Source: JBEKHT01 sp049511715 (GTDB lineage: Bacteria > Chloroflexota > Anaerolineae > Anaerolineales > RBG-16-64-43). Taken from it: a stretch of 64,000 nucleotides of DNA. Made by a program: the position numbers and the translations under genes. The notes beneath the pieces were generated by a model. The model was not told the origin of the DNA. It was given only the letters and a program-made list of their open reading frames with translations, and made no database searches. Of the stretch, positions 27,033 to 35,739 are shown piece by piece (position 1 is the first letter of the stretch; each line of letters begins with the position of its first letter). Location: NCBI GenBank assembly GCA_049511715.1, contig JBEKXU010000005.1:1-64000 (forward strand). The letters are read 5' to 3'.

Positions 27033-28070
27033 TCACCATCGCGAAATGATGGCGATCAACTCCTGGCTGACGACCTGCCCGTCCTTGTCCACCAGGCCGA
27101 AATCCATGGCCTTGTAGGTCCAGTACGCGCGGCCGATCCCAAATCCGTGCAGCAGATCAATCACGTCTCGGGTCCAGTTCTGGCGAGTGGTCGGGTCGGC
27201 TTGCTCGTAGACACCGAACTCGCCGCAATAGGTCGGCTGGTTCGTCCGCTGAGAGAACTCCAAGGAGGGTTGAAGCTCAGACTGAAGGTACTTCCAGTCG
27301 AATCGTTTTCCGACCTCTGCTCCCAGTCGATTGCGGTGCTCAGGGTGGGCCTGGAGAAAAACCTCCAGACCGGGTGCAAATCCCGGGTAGTCGACCGCAC
27401 GGTCATATTGCAGCAGAGCCTGGATCCAGGGGGCTCTCTGGTGGGTGACGACCAGAGGGGCGTAGAAATGGAAGGTGAAAAGAATGTTTGGATCGGGAAT
27501 GATTTCCAAATTGCTCAACTCGCCGGGCGCATTGTAGCGGTTGGCTCCGATGACGATCAATCGCTGAGAGTCCTCCGTCCGGATCATCGCCACGGCCCGT
27601 CGAACCAACGCGTTCCAGGGATCGCTGGTGGGCAGGAAGACTTCATTGAGCAGTTCAAAGGCCAGCCCGTCCTCCATCTCAGCGCAGAAACGATGTGTCA
27701 GGGTCTGCCAGAGAGCCAGAAAACGTTCTTGCAAGGCGGGGTCTGCGAAGAGAGGGCTTTCAACCGGCGCTTGGAAGGTGTAGCCGGGTGCTTTGTGAAG
27801 ATCGAGGATGACGCTCAGGTGGTTTTCCTGGCACCAGCCCAGGCAGGACTCGAGGTATTCCCAGCCGTTCCTGCTGGGACCACCAGCCCGGGGCTCGTCC
27901 TCGAGCAGGGGGTAATCAACGGGCAGTCGGATGTGATCAAACCCCCAGCCGGCAACCCGTTTGATGTCCTCGGCGGTGATGAAGGAATCAAAGTGGCGCG
28001 GGTCACGCGCGGGGTATTGTGATAACCACCCGCCAAGATTGACCCCGACTTGAAGTGTCTTTCGGTCCAT
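27033..28070 (-). CDS. GH5-type beta-glycanase, apparently intracellular
   Basis: 345 residues. The (beta/alpha)8-barrel signature of clan GH-A is visible: NLGGWL near the N-terminus, FDHIRLPVDYP, acid/base Glu143 in FELLNEV and nucleophile Glu284 in TYCGEFG. The start at 28070 follows GGGGAGAG and gives a protein with no signal peptide or anchor, so it should act in the cytoplasm on imported oligosaccharides. GH5 covers cellulases, mannanases, beta-glucosidases and others; the neighbours (GH94, GH130) make gluco- or mannooligosaccharides the likely substrates. It sits between two GH94 genes on one transcript. Confidence 0.85.
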   Translation of the reverse strand: MDRKTLQVGVNLGGWLSQYPARDPRHFDSFITAEDIKRVAGWGFDHIRLPVDYPLLEDEPRAGGPSRNGWEYLESCLGWCQENHLSVILDLHKAPGYTFQAPVESPLFADPALQERFLALWQTLTHRFCAEMEDGLAFELLNEVFLPTSDPWNALVRRAVAMIRTEDSQRLIVIGANRYNAPGELSNLEIIPDPNILFTFHFYAPLVVTHQRAPWIQALLQYDRAVDYPGFAPGLEVFLQAHPEHRNRLGAEVGKRFDWKYLQSELQPSLEFSQRTNQPTYCGEFGVYEQADPTTRQNWTRDVIDLLHGFGIGRAYWTYKAMDFGLVDKDGQVVSQELIAIISRW

Positions 28071-28226
28071 CGAACTCTCCCCGGACCTGAGGCTCAAGGC
28101 CGTCGCTTGCCGCCCGGGCTGGGGGCTGGGCGTCCCGATTCAAAGACCCCACATCGGTGCCGTGCGATCCCCGCGGTGTTTCTGCCCGTTGCCTGGGGCG
28201 AGATTCCCCCTCGGCCTTCGGCCCAG

Positions 28227-30695
28227 TCAAGTCTCTCCGACGTTTGCCAGGACGCGGACTTCTCTTGTTCCTGAGGCCGGGGGCGGGATGACGGTCCCTT
28301 CGGCGGTTCTTCCGTCCACCTCCAGGTGGACTCGGTTCCCTGGCCCTTCGCGCCTCACCTGAATAAGGTAATGGACGCCCCGGAACTCGCGAACCATCTC
28401 AAAGCCAGACCAGGTTGAGGGCATGACCGGAGCGACCTGCAGCCCCTCGAAGGTCGGGCGGATTCCCAGGATCCACTGGGTGATGGCCACGTAGTTCCAG
28501 GCCGCCGTTCCGCTCAGCCAGGAGTTTTTCGCCTCCCCATGGGTTGCCGCGTCTCGTCCCGCGATCATCTGGGCGTAGACGTAGGGCTCGCATCGATGCA
28601 CTTCGCTGATGGCTTCACGTGCGGAAGGGTTGATGCGCAGGTAGTAATCATGGGCGCGGTCGCCGCGGCCGATTCTGGCCTCGGCAATCATGATCCACGG
28701 GTTGGTGTGGCAGAAGATCCCTCCGTTCTCTTTGTACCCGGGCGGGTAGGAGGAGATTTCACCGAGTTGCAAGTAATAGCGGCTGTAGGCAGGTTGCACG
28801 AGCAGGATGCCGTGCGGGGTCGCTAGGCGTTCGGCCACCGCGTCGAGCGCCTGCACGGCGCGGCCGTTGTCCAGGCCCAGGCCGGCCATCACGCACAGGC
28901 CCTGGGGCTCGATGAAGATCTGCCCCTCCTGGCAATCCTTGGATCCGACCGGTTTGCCGAAATCGTCATAGGCGCGGCGAAACCATTGACCGTCCCAGGC
29001 TGCCGACCAGACCGCCTTCTCCATGTCTCGCACCGCTGCGTCGAAAGCCTCCGCCTCCTGGGCGCGGCCGAGCCTTTTCGCTAGGCCGGCCATTTCCCGA
29101 GAGGCCAGGACAAACAAACCTGCGATGACGACGCTCTCGGCCGTCTTCCCGTCTTTGGTGGCGGTCGTCTGGAAGGACTGGCCGGGGGTGTCGGAAAAGC
29201 AGTTCAGGTTCAAACAGTCGTTCCAGTCGGCGCGTCCGATCAAGGGCAGGCCGTGGGGTCCCAGGCGCTTGAGCGTGTACTCGGTCGAGCGGCGGAGATG
29301 CCCGTACAGGGGCATCTCGGACCCGGGCTGGCCGTCGTACGGCACGGGCTCGTCCAAGATCCCCCAGTCGCCGGTTTCTTTGATATAAGCGGCAGTGGCC
29401 AAGATCAGCCACAGCGGGTCATCGTTGAACCCGCTGCCCACGTCGTTGTTGCCGCGTTGCGTGAGTGGCTGGTACTGGTGGTAGGCTCCGCCGTTCTCCA
29501 GTTGCGTCGCCGCCAGATCGAGGAGCCGCTGGCGCGCCCGTTTCGGCACCAGATGGACAAAACCGAGCAGATCCTGGCTCGAGTCACGGAAGCCAATGCC
29601 CCGCCCGATGCCGCTCTCAAAGTACGAGGCCGACCGGGAAAGATTGAACGTGATCATTGACTGGTAGGCGTTCCAGATGTTGACCATGCGATTCGTATGG
29701 CCATCCGGCGTGATCACCTGCAGCTTGCTCAAGAGCCCGTCCCAATACGCCCTCAATTCTTGGAAGGCGCGCTCCACTTCGTCTGCCCGCAGATAGCGGG
29801 AGAGAATCGGCTCCAGGCTCCGTTTGTTGATCGATTGCGAATCAGGGGGGTCAAACTTCTCCCCTTCCGGGTTTTCGTGATAGCCGAGGACGAAGCGCAG
29901 GCTCTTCCGTTCCTGGGGTTTCAACTTCAGCTTGACTTGCTGTGTGCCCACGGGCTGCCACCCATGGGCGATCGAATTGGACATCTGGCCCAGTTCCACG
30001 GCCCGGGGTGATTCCCACCCCCGATATGGGCCCAGGAAGGCCTCGCGCTGAGTGTCAAAACCGGCAAGTTTCTCGGAACAGGCGAAGTAGGCGAAGTGGT
30101 TTCGGCGCTCCCGATACTCCGTCTTGTGATAGATCACTCCGTCGACCACCTCGACCTCTCCAATCGACAGATTCCGTTGGAAGTTGGTGGCGTCATCCCA
30201 GGCGTCCCATAGGCAGAACTCGACTGAGGAAAAGACGGACAGTGAAACCGGCCGGTCGCGCTGGTTAGTGATGTTCAGTTCCCAGATTTCCAGGTTCTGG
30301 CCGGGGGGGACAAAGTAGCGAATTTGAGCCGCGATCCCGGCCAGCTTCGACTGGATGGTTGTGTACCCCAGCCCGTGGCGACATTCGTACTCGTCGAGGG
30401 GAGTCCGCGTCGGCTGCCAGGTGGGTGACCAGAACAACGGTCCGGTCGGATGAGAGGGGATATCGTCGTCGCGCAGGTAAATGTACCGCCCGCTGGAGTC
30501 CAGCGGAGCATTGTTGTAGCGATAGCGGGTGAGCCGTCGAAGACGAGCGTCCCGGTAGAAGGAGAACCCGCCGGCGGTGTTCGAGATGAGACCGAAATAG
30601 GCCTCACAGCCCAGGTAGTTGATCCATGGCAAGGGAGTGTCAGGGCGCTCGATGACATATTCTCGCTGCTCATCGTCAAAGTGACCGTAACGCAT
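28227..30695 (-). CDS. Cellobiose phosphorylase (GH94)
   Basis: 822 residues. The N-terminus (MRYGHFDDEQREYVIERPDT) and the catalytic region RADWNDCLNLNCF (general acid Asp490) followed by SDTPGQSFQTT match characterised cellobiose phosphorylases of Cellulomonas type. The enzyme converts cellobiose and phosphate to alpha-glucose 1-phosphate and glucose in the cytoplasm, saving ATP relative to hydrolysis. It is encoded 190 bases after GH130 and 156 bases before GH5 in the CelR-box operon. The close match of the acceptor loop makes cellobiose the most likely substrate. Confidence 0.92.
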   Translation of the reverse strand: MRYGHFDDEQREYVIERPDTPLPWINYLGCEAYFGLISNTAGGFSFYRDARLRRLTRYRYNNAPLDSSGRYIYLRDDDIPSHPTGPLFWSPTWQPTRTPLDEYECRHGLGYTTIQSKLAGIAAQIRYFVPPGQNLEIWELNITNQRDRPVSLSVFSSVEFCLWDAWDDATNFQRNLSIGEVEVVDGVIYHKTEYRERRNHFAYFACSEKLAGFDTQREAFLGPYRGWESPRAVELGQMSNSIAHGWQPVGTQQVKLKLKPQERKSLRFVLGYHENPEGEKFDPPDSQSINKRSLEPILSRYLRADEVERAFQELRAYWDGLLSKLQVITPDGHTNRMVNIWNAYQSMITFNLSRSASYFESGIGRGIGFRDSSQDLLGFVHLVPKRARQRLLDLAATQLENGGAYHQYQPLTQRGNNDVGSGFNDDPLWLILATAAYIKETGDWGILDEPVPYDGQPGSEMPLYGHLRRSTEYTLKRLGPHGLPLIGRADWNDCLNLNCFSDTPGQSFQTTATKDGKTAESVVIAGLFVLASREMAGLAKRLGRAQEAEAFDAAVRDMEKAVWSAAWDGQWFRRAYDDFGKPVGSKDCQEGQIFIEPQGLCVMAGLGLDNGRAVQALDAVAERLATPHGILLVQPAYSRYYLQLGEISSYPPGYKENGGIFCHTNPWIMIAEARIGRGDRAHDYYLRINPSAREAISEVHRCEPYVYAQMIAGRDAATHGEAKNSWLSGTAAWNYVAITQWILGIRPTFEGLQVAPVMPSTWSGFEMVREFRGVHYLIQVRREGPGNRVHLEVDGRTAEGTVIPPPASGTREVRVLANVGET

Positions 30696-30885
30696 GGCGC
30701 CTCTCGGAGAGGGACTCTCCGGTGGGTATGGAAACCTGAGAGGGCGCGGTCGCGCCCCAACGGTTTGTCAATCGAGAATCAGGACCTCTCTCCGCTCCAG
30801 ACCGGTGGCTGAACCGGTGCGCCGGCTCACCAGGCGCAACGGCGCAGGGAAGGGCAGCCGGGATCCTTTGGATTACCGGCCGTTG

Positions 30886-31884
30886 TCAAGTCTGCCCCAG
30901 AGAATCCTTCTGTACGAAGTCCAGGAGCTCGTCGAATCTGGCGTAGGCCAGGCACGTCACCGTGTCCGCTCCGCCATAGTAGATCGCCATGCGACCGGTG
31001 GGCGGGTCCACCAACGCCGCACTCGGAAAGGTGACGTTGGGAACGTCGCCGACGCATTCGTAGGACTCCCTGGGGTTGAGCAAGTATGATCGCGTTCGAT
31101 GAAGGACTTTCCAAGGCTGCTCAAGATCCAGCACGGCCGCGCCAAAGCTGTACACAAACCCATTGCACGAGGTGAGCACGCCGTGGTAGAGGAGCAGCCA
31201 GCCCTCACTGGTTTCGATGGGGGTGGGCCCCGCACCGACCTTGGTAGACTGCCAACCCCCAACCGGGGACATGACATGCCGGTGATGCCCCCAATAGGTC
31301 AGGTCGGGACTCTCGCTGTAGAAGATGTCGCCGAAGGGCGTGTGCCCGGTGTCGCTGGGCCGACTGAGCATCGCGAACTTGCCGTTGATCTTGCGCGGAA
31401 AAAGCACGCCGTTTCGGTTGTACGGCAGGAAGGCGTTCTCCATCTGGCAAAAGGTCTTGAAATCATACGTATAGGCCAGGCCGATCGTGGGCCCATGGTA
31501 CCCGTTGCACCACGTCAGATAGTACCTGTCCTCCAGCCAGCAGACGCGGGGATCATAGCCATAGGTGAAGCAGCCGATTTCGCCATCCTTCCTTTGGAAG
31601 TGGATGCGCTGCGGTTCAATCTCCCAGGTGATTCCGTTGCGGCTCCGCCCGGCATGTAGCTGCATGTCTCGGGCGGCGTTATCACAACGAAACACTCCGG
31701 CGAAACCGTTCTGGAAGGGCACGACGGCGCTGTTGAAAATGCTGTTCGCCCCTGGAATGGCGGCGCGAGTGAGGATTGGGTTCCTTTCGGAACGCCAGAC
31801 GACCTCATGCCGGCCGGCGGGGGGCTCCTCCCAGGGGAGGTTGCCCAATTCGGGTCCAACCAAACGGATCGTTGAGGTAGTCAT
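30886..31884 (-). CDS. GH130 beta-mannoside phosphorylase
   Basis: 332 residues of the five-bladed beta-propeller GH130 family. Readable features are NSIFNSAVVPF, GYDPRVCWLEDRYYLTWC (the Asp corresponds to the proposed proton donor), KVGAGPTPIETSEGWLLLYH and the end IYYGGADTVTCLAYA. GH130 enzymes phosphorolyse beta-1,4- or beta-1,2-mannosides to alpha-mannose 1-phosphate. The size fits mannooligosaccharide phosphorylases better than the larger mannosylglucose phosphorylases, but subfamily is not certain. The start at 31884 overlaps the stop of the upstream ATPase gene by ATGA, showing translational coupling to the transporter. It indicates that the operon also handles glucomannan-derived sugars. 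Confidence 0.88.
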   Translation of the reverse strand: MTTSTIRLVGPELGNLPWEEPPAGRHEVVWRSERNPILTRAAIPGANSIFNSAVVPFQNGFAGVFRCDNAARDMQLHAGRSRNGITWEIEPQRIHFQRKDGEIGCFTYGYDPRVCWLEDRYYLTWCNGYHGPTIGLAYTYDFKTFCQMENAFLPYNRNGVLFPRKINGKFAMLSRPSDTGHTPFGDIFYSESPDLTYWGHHRHVMSPVGGWQSTKVGAGPTPIETSEGWLLLYHGVLTSCNGFVYSFGAAVLDLEQPWKVLHRTRSYLLNPRESYECVGDVPNVTFPSAALVDPPTGRMAIYYGGADTVTCLAYARFDELLDFVQKDSLGQT

Positions 31885-32831
31885 GGTCCTGAGCACCGAC
31901 AACAGGCGACAGAATGATCCGGCTCGATATCTCTCAGCATGGGTATCTCCTGGGCACAGTCCTTGTCGGCCAGCGGGCATCGGTCGTAGTAGGCACAGCC
32001 GCCAGTTAGCCCATGTGGCGGCGCCCTTAAGACCCGATCCTTGGTCATCTCTTCCCACTTGTGGTCCAGGCGAGGGATCGAGGCCATCAACATCTTGGTA
32101 TAGGGATGCAACGGGTTTGCGAAGACCCTGTCCGACGCGCCCATTTCGACGACGCATCCCCGGCGGAGAATCACCGCCCGGTCGCTGATATAGTACCCGA
32201 GGGAAAGATCGTGGGTGATGAAGAGGATCGACAGCCCACGGGATTTGAGGTTAGCTAGCAGGTTGAGAACATCGAGCCGGGTGGAAGCGTCAAGCATGCT
32301 GATGATTTCGTCGGCCACCAGGAACTGAAGGTCCAGCAGCAGGGCGCGAGCTATCAGGAAACGCTGAAGCTGGCCCCCGCTGAGCTGATGAGGGAACTTG
32401 TGCAATACAATCTCCGGATTGAGGCCGACCGCTTTCAAAGATCCGTCGACCCGGTCGTTCCACTCTCCATCGCTCAGGTGCGGGTAAAACTGCTCGCGGA
32501 TCAACGCGAAGACCCGATCGGCTTTGAAAATCGGATTGTACGAACTGAACGGGTCCTGGAAGACACCCTGCACATGCCGGTAGTACTCCTTCAATGCCGC
32601 GCCCCGCAGGGTGGCGATGTCGGTGCCACTGAAGGAAATCCTCCCCGAGGTGGGCAGGGTAAGGTGCAGGATCATCCGGCCGATCGTAGTCTTCCCGCTT
32701 CCGCTCTCGCCGATCAGGGAAACGACCTCTCCCTTTTGGACGTCGAAGCTCACCTTGGTTGCGGCAGGAAGCTCTTTGCCGCCAAAGGTCCCCACCTGAT
32801 ACACCTTCGATACGGCCTCAAGCGAGAGCAT
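31881..32831 (-). CDS. Opp/Dpp-type ABC transporter ATPase, OppF-like
   Basis: 316 residues. Walker A GESGSGKTT, ABC signature LSGGQLQRF and Walker B FLVADEIISMLDA are present; the C-terminal oligopeptide-family domain has a cysteine-rich end (YYDRCPLADKDC ... CCRCSGP). It powers import through the two permeases. The gene overlaps the OppD-like gene by 14 bases and GH130 by 4 bases. Peptide-family ABC systems are used for cello- and mannooligosaccharides in Thermotoga and Archaea, which fits the adjoining phosphorylases. Confidence 0.92.
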   Translation of the reverse strand: MLSLEAVSKVYQVGTFGGKELPAATKVSFDVQKGEVVSLIGESGSGKTTIGRMILHLTLPTSGRISFSGTDIATLRGAALKEYYRHVQGVFQDPFSSYNPIFKADRVFALIREQFYPHLSDGEWNDRVDGSLKAVGLNPEIVLHKFPHQLSGGQLQRFLIARALLLDLQFLVADEIISMLDASTRLDVLNLLANLKSRGLSILFITHDLSLGYYISDRAVILRRGCVVEMGASDRVFANPLHPYTKMLMASIPRLDHKWEEMTKDRVLRAPPHGLTGGCAYYDRCPLADKDCAQEIPMLRDIEPDHSVACCRCSGP

Positions 32832-33786
32832 GGCTGTCGAAATCCTTCCAGCAGGCCAGGAAATGACCTTTTTCCACCTCCACGAAGGGCGGTTCCTGCT
32901 GGCATTTCTCGAAGGCGTCGGGACACCGTTCCCCGAACCGACACCCCCTTGGAGGGGTGAGCAACTGCGGCGGGGACCCGGGAATGCCCGTGAGTCTCTT
33001 TTGGGCGTATCTGGCGCCCAGTCTTGGCAAGGACGATATCAGCAGCCTCGTGTACGGGTGCCGGGGGGCCTGGATGATCGTAGCCGTCGGGGCTTTCTCT
33101 GCCAGCTGCCCGGCATACATGATCAGGATGCTGTCGGCGATCTGGTACAGGATCGAGAGGTCATGGGTGATCACGATCGCGCTCTTGCAACAGCCATTGT
33201 TGCGGAATTCGACCAGCATCTCGACGACCGCCTTTTGTGTGGCCACATCCAGTGCCGAGGTGATCTCGTCTGCGATCAGCAGGGAAGGATTCAGCAGAGT
33301 GGACAGGACCATCACCATTCTCTGCTTCATACCGCCCGACATTTCCATTGGGTACATACCCAGCACAGTTTCGGGCAATTCGACGAGATCCAATCTCTCC
33401 TTCAGGACAGGCCAGACGGCTTGGAAATCTACATTTCTCGACCTGAGGAATTCAGCCGTCATCTTTCCGATCTTCCGCGTCGGGTTCAGGGCATTCATGG
33501 CATACTGCGGAATGATGGATAATTTCTTGAACCTGAAGGGGTTCATTCCTTCCATGTCCTGGATGGGCAACTCTTCGTTATCCAAAATCACACGGCCCGC
33601 AATGAATTTCATGGGGGGTTTCAAGAGCACCAGACTGGTGCCTAGCGTGGTTTTTCCGCAGCCCGATTCGCCAGCCAGCCCCATGATTTCATGATCTTCG
33701 ATTCTGAAGTTAGTACTCTCCAGTGCATGAACCTCACCTCGGAGGGTCTGATAATAAATGGTGAGGTTCTCTACTTGTAGTGTCAC
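32818..33786 (-). CDS. Opp/Dpp-type ABC transporter ATPase, OppD-like
   Basis: 322 residues with Walker A GESGCGKTT, signature MSGGMKQRM, Walker B LLIADEITSALD and the C-terminal cysteine-rich domain (CRFGERCPDAFEKC) of oligopeptide-type ATPases. Start is GTG at 33786, 3 bases after the permease stop. It forms a heterodimer with the OppF-like product. Substrate assignment to oligosaccharides comes from operon context. Confidence 0.92.
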   Translation of the reverse strand: MTLQVENLTIYYQTLRGEVHALESTNFRIEDHEIMGLAGESGCGKTTLGTSLVLLKPPMKFIAGRVILDNEELPIQDMEGMNPFRFKKLSIIPQYAMNALNPTRKIGKMTAEFLRSRNVDFQAVWPVLKERLDLVELPETVLGMYPMEMSGGMKQRMVMVLSTLLNPSLLIADEITSALDVATQKAVVEMLVEFRNNGCCKSAIVITHDLSILYQIADSILIMYAGQLAEKAPTATIIQAPRHPYTRLLISSLPRLGARYAQKRLTGIPGSPPQLLTPPRGCRFGERCPDAFEKCQQEPPFVEVEKGHFLACWKDFDSHALA

Positions 33787-33789
33787 AGG

Positions 33790-34650
33790 TTACAACTCCC
33801 TAAGTTTGGGATTAAAGACTTCGTCCAAGCCAACGTTCATGCCGTAGAGGGCGCCGACGATGATTGTAATCGCAAGGCCCGGTGGAATAAACCACCACCA
33901 CGAACCAAGCTGAAGAGCGCCCCAAAGGACCGAATATTGCATCATCAGCCCAAGAGAAATCGTGCCCATCGGGCCAAGACCGATGAAATCCAGTGTGGCC
34001 GCAATGAGGATTGCCCCGCCAAATTGGAGGATGAAGGTCATGACCAGATAGGACATCATATTCGGCGCAATATCCGTGGTGATGATCTTTAGCGACTTCA
34101 TCCCGGTCATCCTGGAGAGATCAACGAAATCTCTCGTACACAGCGAAAAGGTTTGGGCCCGGATGGCTCTTGCTGCCCAAGGCCAGGCCGTAAACCCAAT
34201 AAAGAGACTCTCCGTAACCACGCTGCGGACTTGAAGGTAGGTCGCAATAATGAGAAGGACCGCCAGCGTTGGTATGACCAGGACGATATTGGTGAAGGCA
34301 TTGAGTATTTCATCGACCATGCCGCCCCTGTAACCGGCTACGAAACCGATCAACATCCCTATTAGGGAGCCAATTCCTCCTCCGAGCAGCCCCACCAGGA
34401 AAGTCGCCTGCAAGCCATGCACCAGCTGCGAAAAAACATCCTGTCCAAAAAATGTGGTTCCGAACCAGTATTTCGCCGAGGGCGGTTGAGCGCCGGCGAA
34501 ATCCACGTAATCCAAGGGTTTATTGTGATTGATCAGCGGCCCAATGAATGCCAGCACTAGAAAGAACAGGATGATGGATACTCCAAGCAGCACTTTCTTG
34601 TTCTTCAGTGCAAAGTAAAGGAACTCGTTCGTCCTTTTTGGGCTATTCAT
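33790..34650 (-). CDS. ABC transporter permease, OppC/DppC-like
   Basis: 286 residues with an N-terminal transmembrane helix (about 17-36) and five further helices; the coupling motif region WAARAIRAQTFSLCTRDFV corresponds to the EAA loop contacting the ATPases. Oligopeptide-type OppC proteins share this layout. It starts within the stop codon of the OppB-like gene (ATGA overlap). Confidence 0.92.
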   Translation of the reverse strand: MNSPKRTNEFLYFALKNKKVLLGVSIILFFLVLAFIGPLINHNKPLDYVDFAGAQPPSAKYWFGTTFFGQDVFSQLVHGLQATFLVGLLGGGIGSLIGMLIGFVAGYRGGMVDEILNAFTNIVLVIPTLAVLLIIATYLQVRSVVTESLFIGFTAWPWAARAIRAQTFSLCTRDFVDLSRMTGMKSLKIITTDIAPNMMSYLVMTFILQFGGAILIAATLDFIGLGPMGTISLGLMMQYSVLWGALQLGSWWWFIPPGLAITIIVGALYGMNVGLDEVFNPKLREL

Positions 34651-35645
34651 GCGGTTCCACCGGTCATTCCTCTTCGCGTTCTCGGGTCAATGATGACATA
34701 CGCCACATCGATAACAAAATTGGCGAGCAACACGCCGATGATGATAAAGAGGAAACATCCTTGGATAAGAAAGTAATCTGAATTCTGAATGGCATTCAGC
34801 AGCAGGTAGCCGATCCCGGGGTATGAGAATACGACTTCCGTTACCAGCGCGCCGGCAACGATAACCCCCAGGGAAAGCGCCAACCCGGTTACCTGAGGAA
34901 GGATGGCGTTGCGGAAGGCGTAATCCCTGATCAGTTTTCTTGGCGCCCCAAGCGCTTCGAGGTAGTTGGCGTAATCTGCCTCGAGTTCATAAATGATCAA
35001 GTTGCGCATACCAATCGCCTGGCCGCCGAACCCCACCAGGAAGAGCGAGGCGAAGGGCAGGAACCAGTGCAGCAGGAGACTTCCGATGAAAGACAAGGAG
35101 AGATTGGGTAGCATCAAAAAGCTGTAGGCGCCGGCGATCGGGAAAATACGCCAGACCGTCCCAAACAGCCAGGCGAGCAAAATCCCAAGCCACATATAGG
35201 GAGTCGCCGTGAGGAGATAGCCGAGCGGCGAGACGGTGTTGTCGAGCCACTTGGAGCGGGCCGCAAAAGCGCCAAACTTATTCCCCGCATACCAGCTCAG
35301 CAAGATGGACGGCACCAGCAGGGCGATATCAAAGGGGACGGCGTTCTTGATCACCTGACTCACCGGTGTCGGAAACAACCACATGCTTATCCCGAGGTTG
35401 CCATGGATGAGGGAATCCCAGAAATTGAGGTACTGCTGCCAGAGCGGCACATCCATTCCAAACAAGTGGGAGTAATAGCTATACAATGCCTGGCTGCTAG
35501 CCGCCGTTTGGGCGCCCGTGACCCTGGTCAACATATTCTGGATAGGATCACCGGGCATGAAGCGTGGGATCATCCAGTCAATGGACACGGCCAGAATAAA
35601 GGTCAGCGCATATATGAGGAGCTTTCTGCCAAGATAGCGTCCCAC
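34647..35645 (-). CDS. ABC transporter permease, OppB/DppB-like
   Basis: 332 residues, about six transmembrane helices, N-terminus GRYLGRKLLIYALTFILAV, C-terminal EAA-type loop ANYLEALGAPRKLIRDYAFR. The GTG start at 35645 has GGAGG five bases upstream. It is the first permease after the intercistronic hairpin at 35683-35719 that separates it from the binding-protein gene. Confidence 0.92.
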   Translation of the reverse strand: MGRYLGRKLLIYALTFILAVSIDWMIPRFMPGDPIQNMLTRVTGAQTAASSQALYSYYSHLFGMDVPLWQQYLNFWDSLIHGNLGISMWLFPTPVSQVIKNAVPFDIALLVPSILLSWYAGNKFGAFAARSKWLDNTVSPLGYLLTATPYMWLGILLAWLFGTVWRIFPIAGAYSFLMLPNLSLSFIGSLLLHWFLPFASLFLVGFGGQAIGMRNLIIYELEADYANYLEALGAPRKLIRDYAFRNAILPQVTGLALSLGVIVAGALVTEVVFSYPGIGYLLLNAIQNSDYFLIQGCFLFIIIGVLLANFVIDVAYVIIDPRTRRGMTGGTA

Positions 35646-35682
35646 ATTGCCTCCGCCGTAAAAGTAATTGGGGGTATAAAAA

Positions 35683-35719
35683 TTGCCCCTCCTCCTTCAG
35701 AATTCAGGAGGAGGGGCAA
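35683..35719 (-). terminator. Intercistronic hairpin between binding-protein and permease genes
   Basis: Perfect 14-bp inverted repeat (TTGCCCCTCCTCCT / AGGAGGAGGGGCAA) with a 9-base loop; on the minus strand it is followed by TTTTTAT. Placed after the solute-binding-protein stop and before the permease, it would cause partial termination or protect the upstream mRNA, giving more binding protein than permease. Confidence 0.8.
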
Positions 35720-35739
35720 GACCCTCACAATACCCTCAC

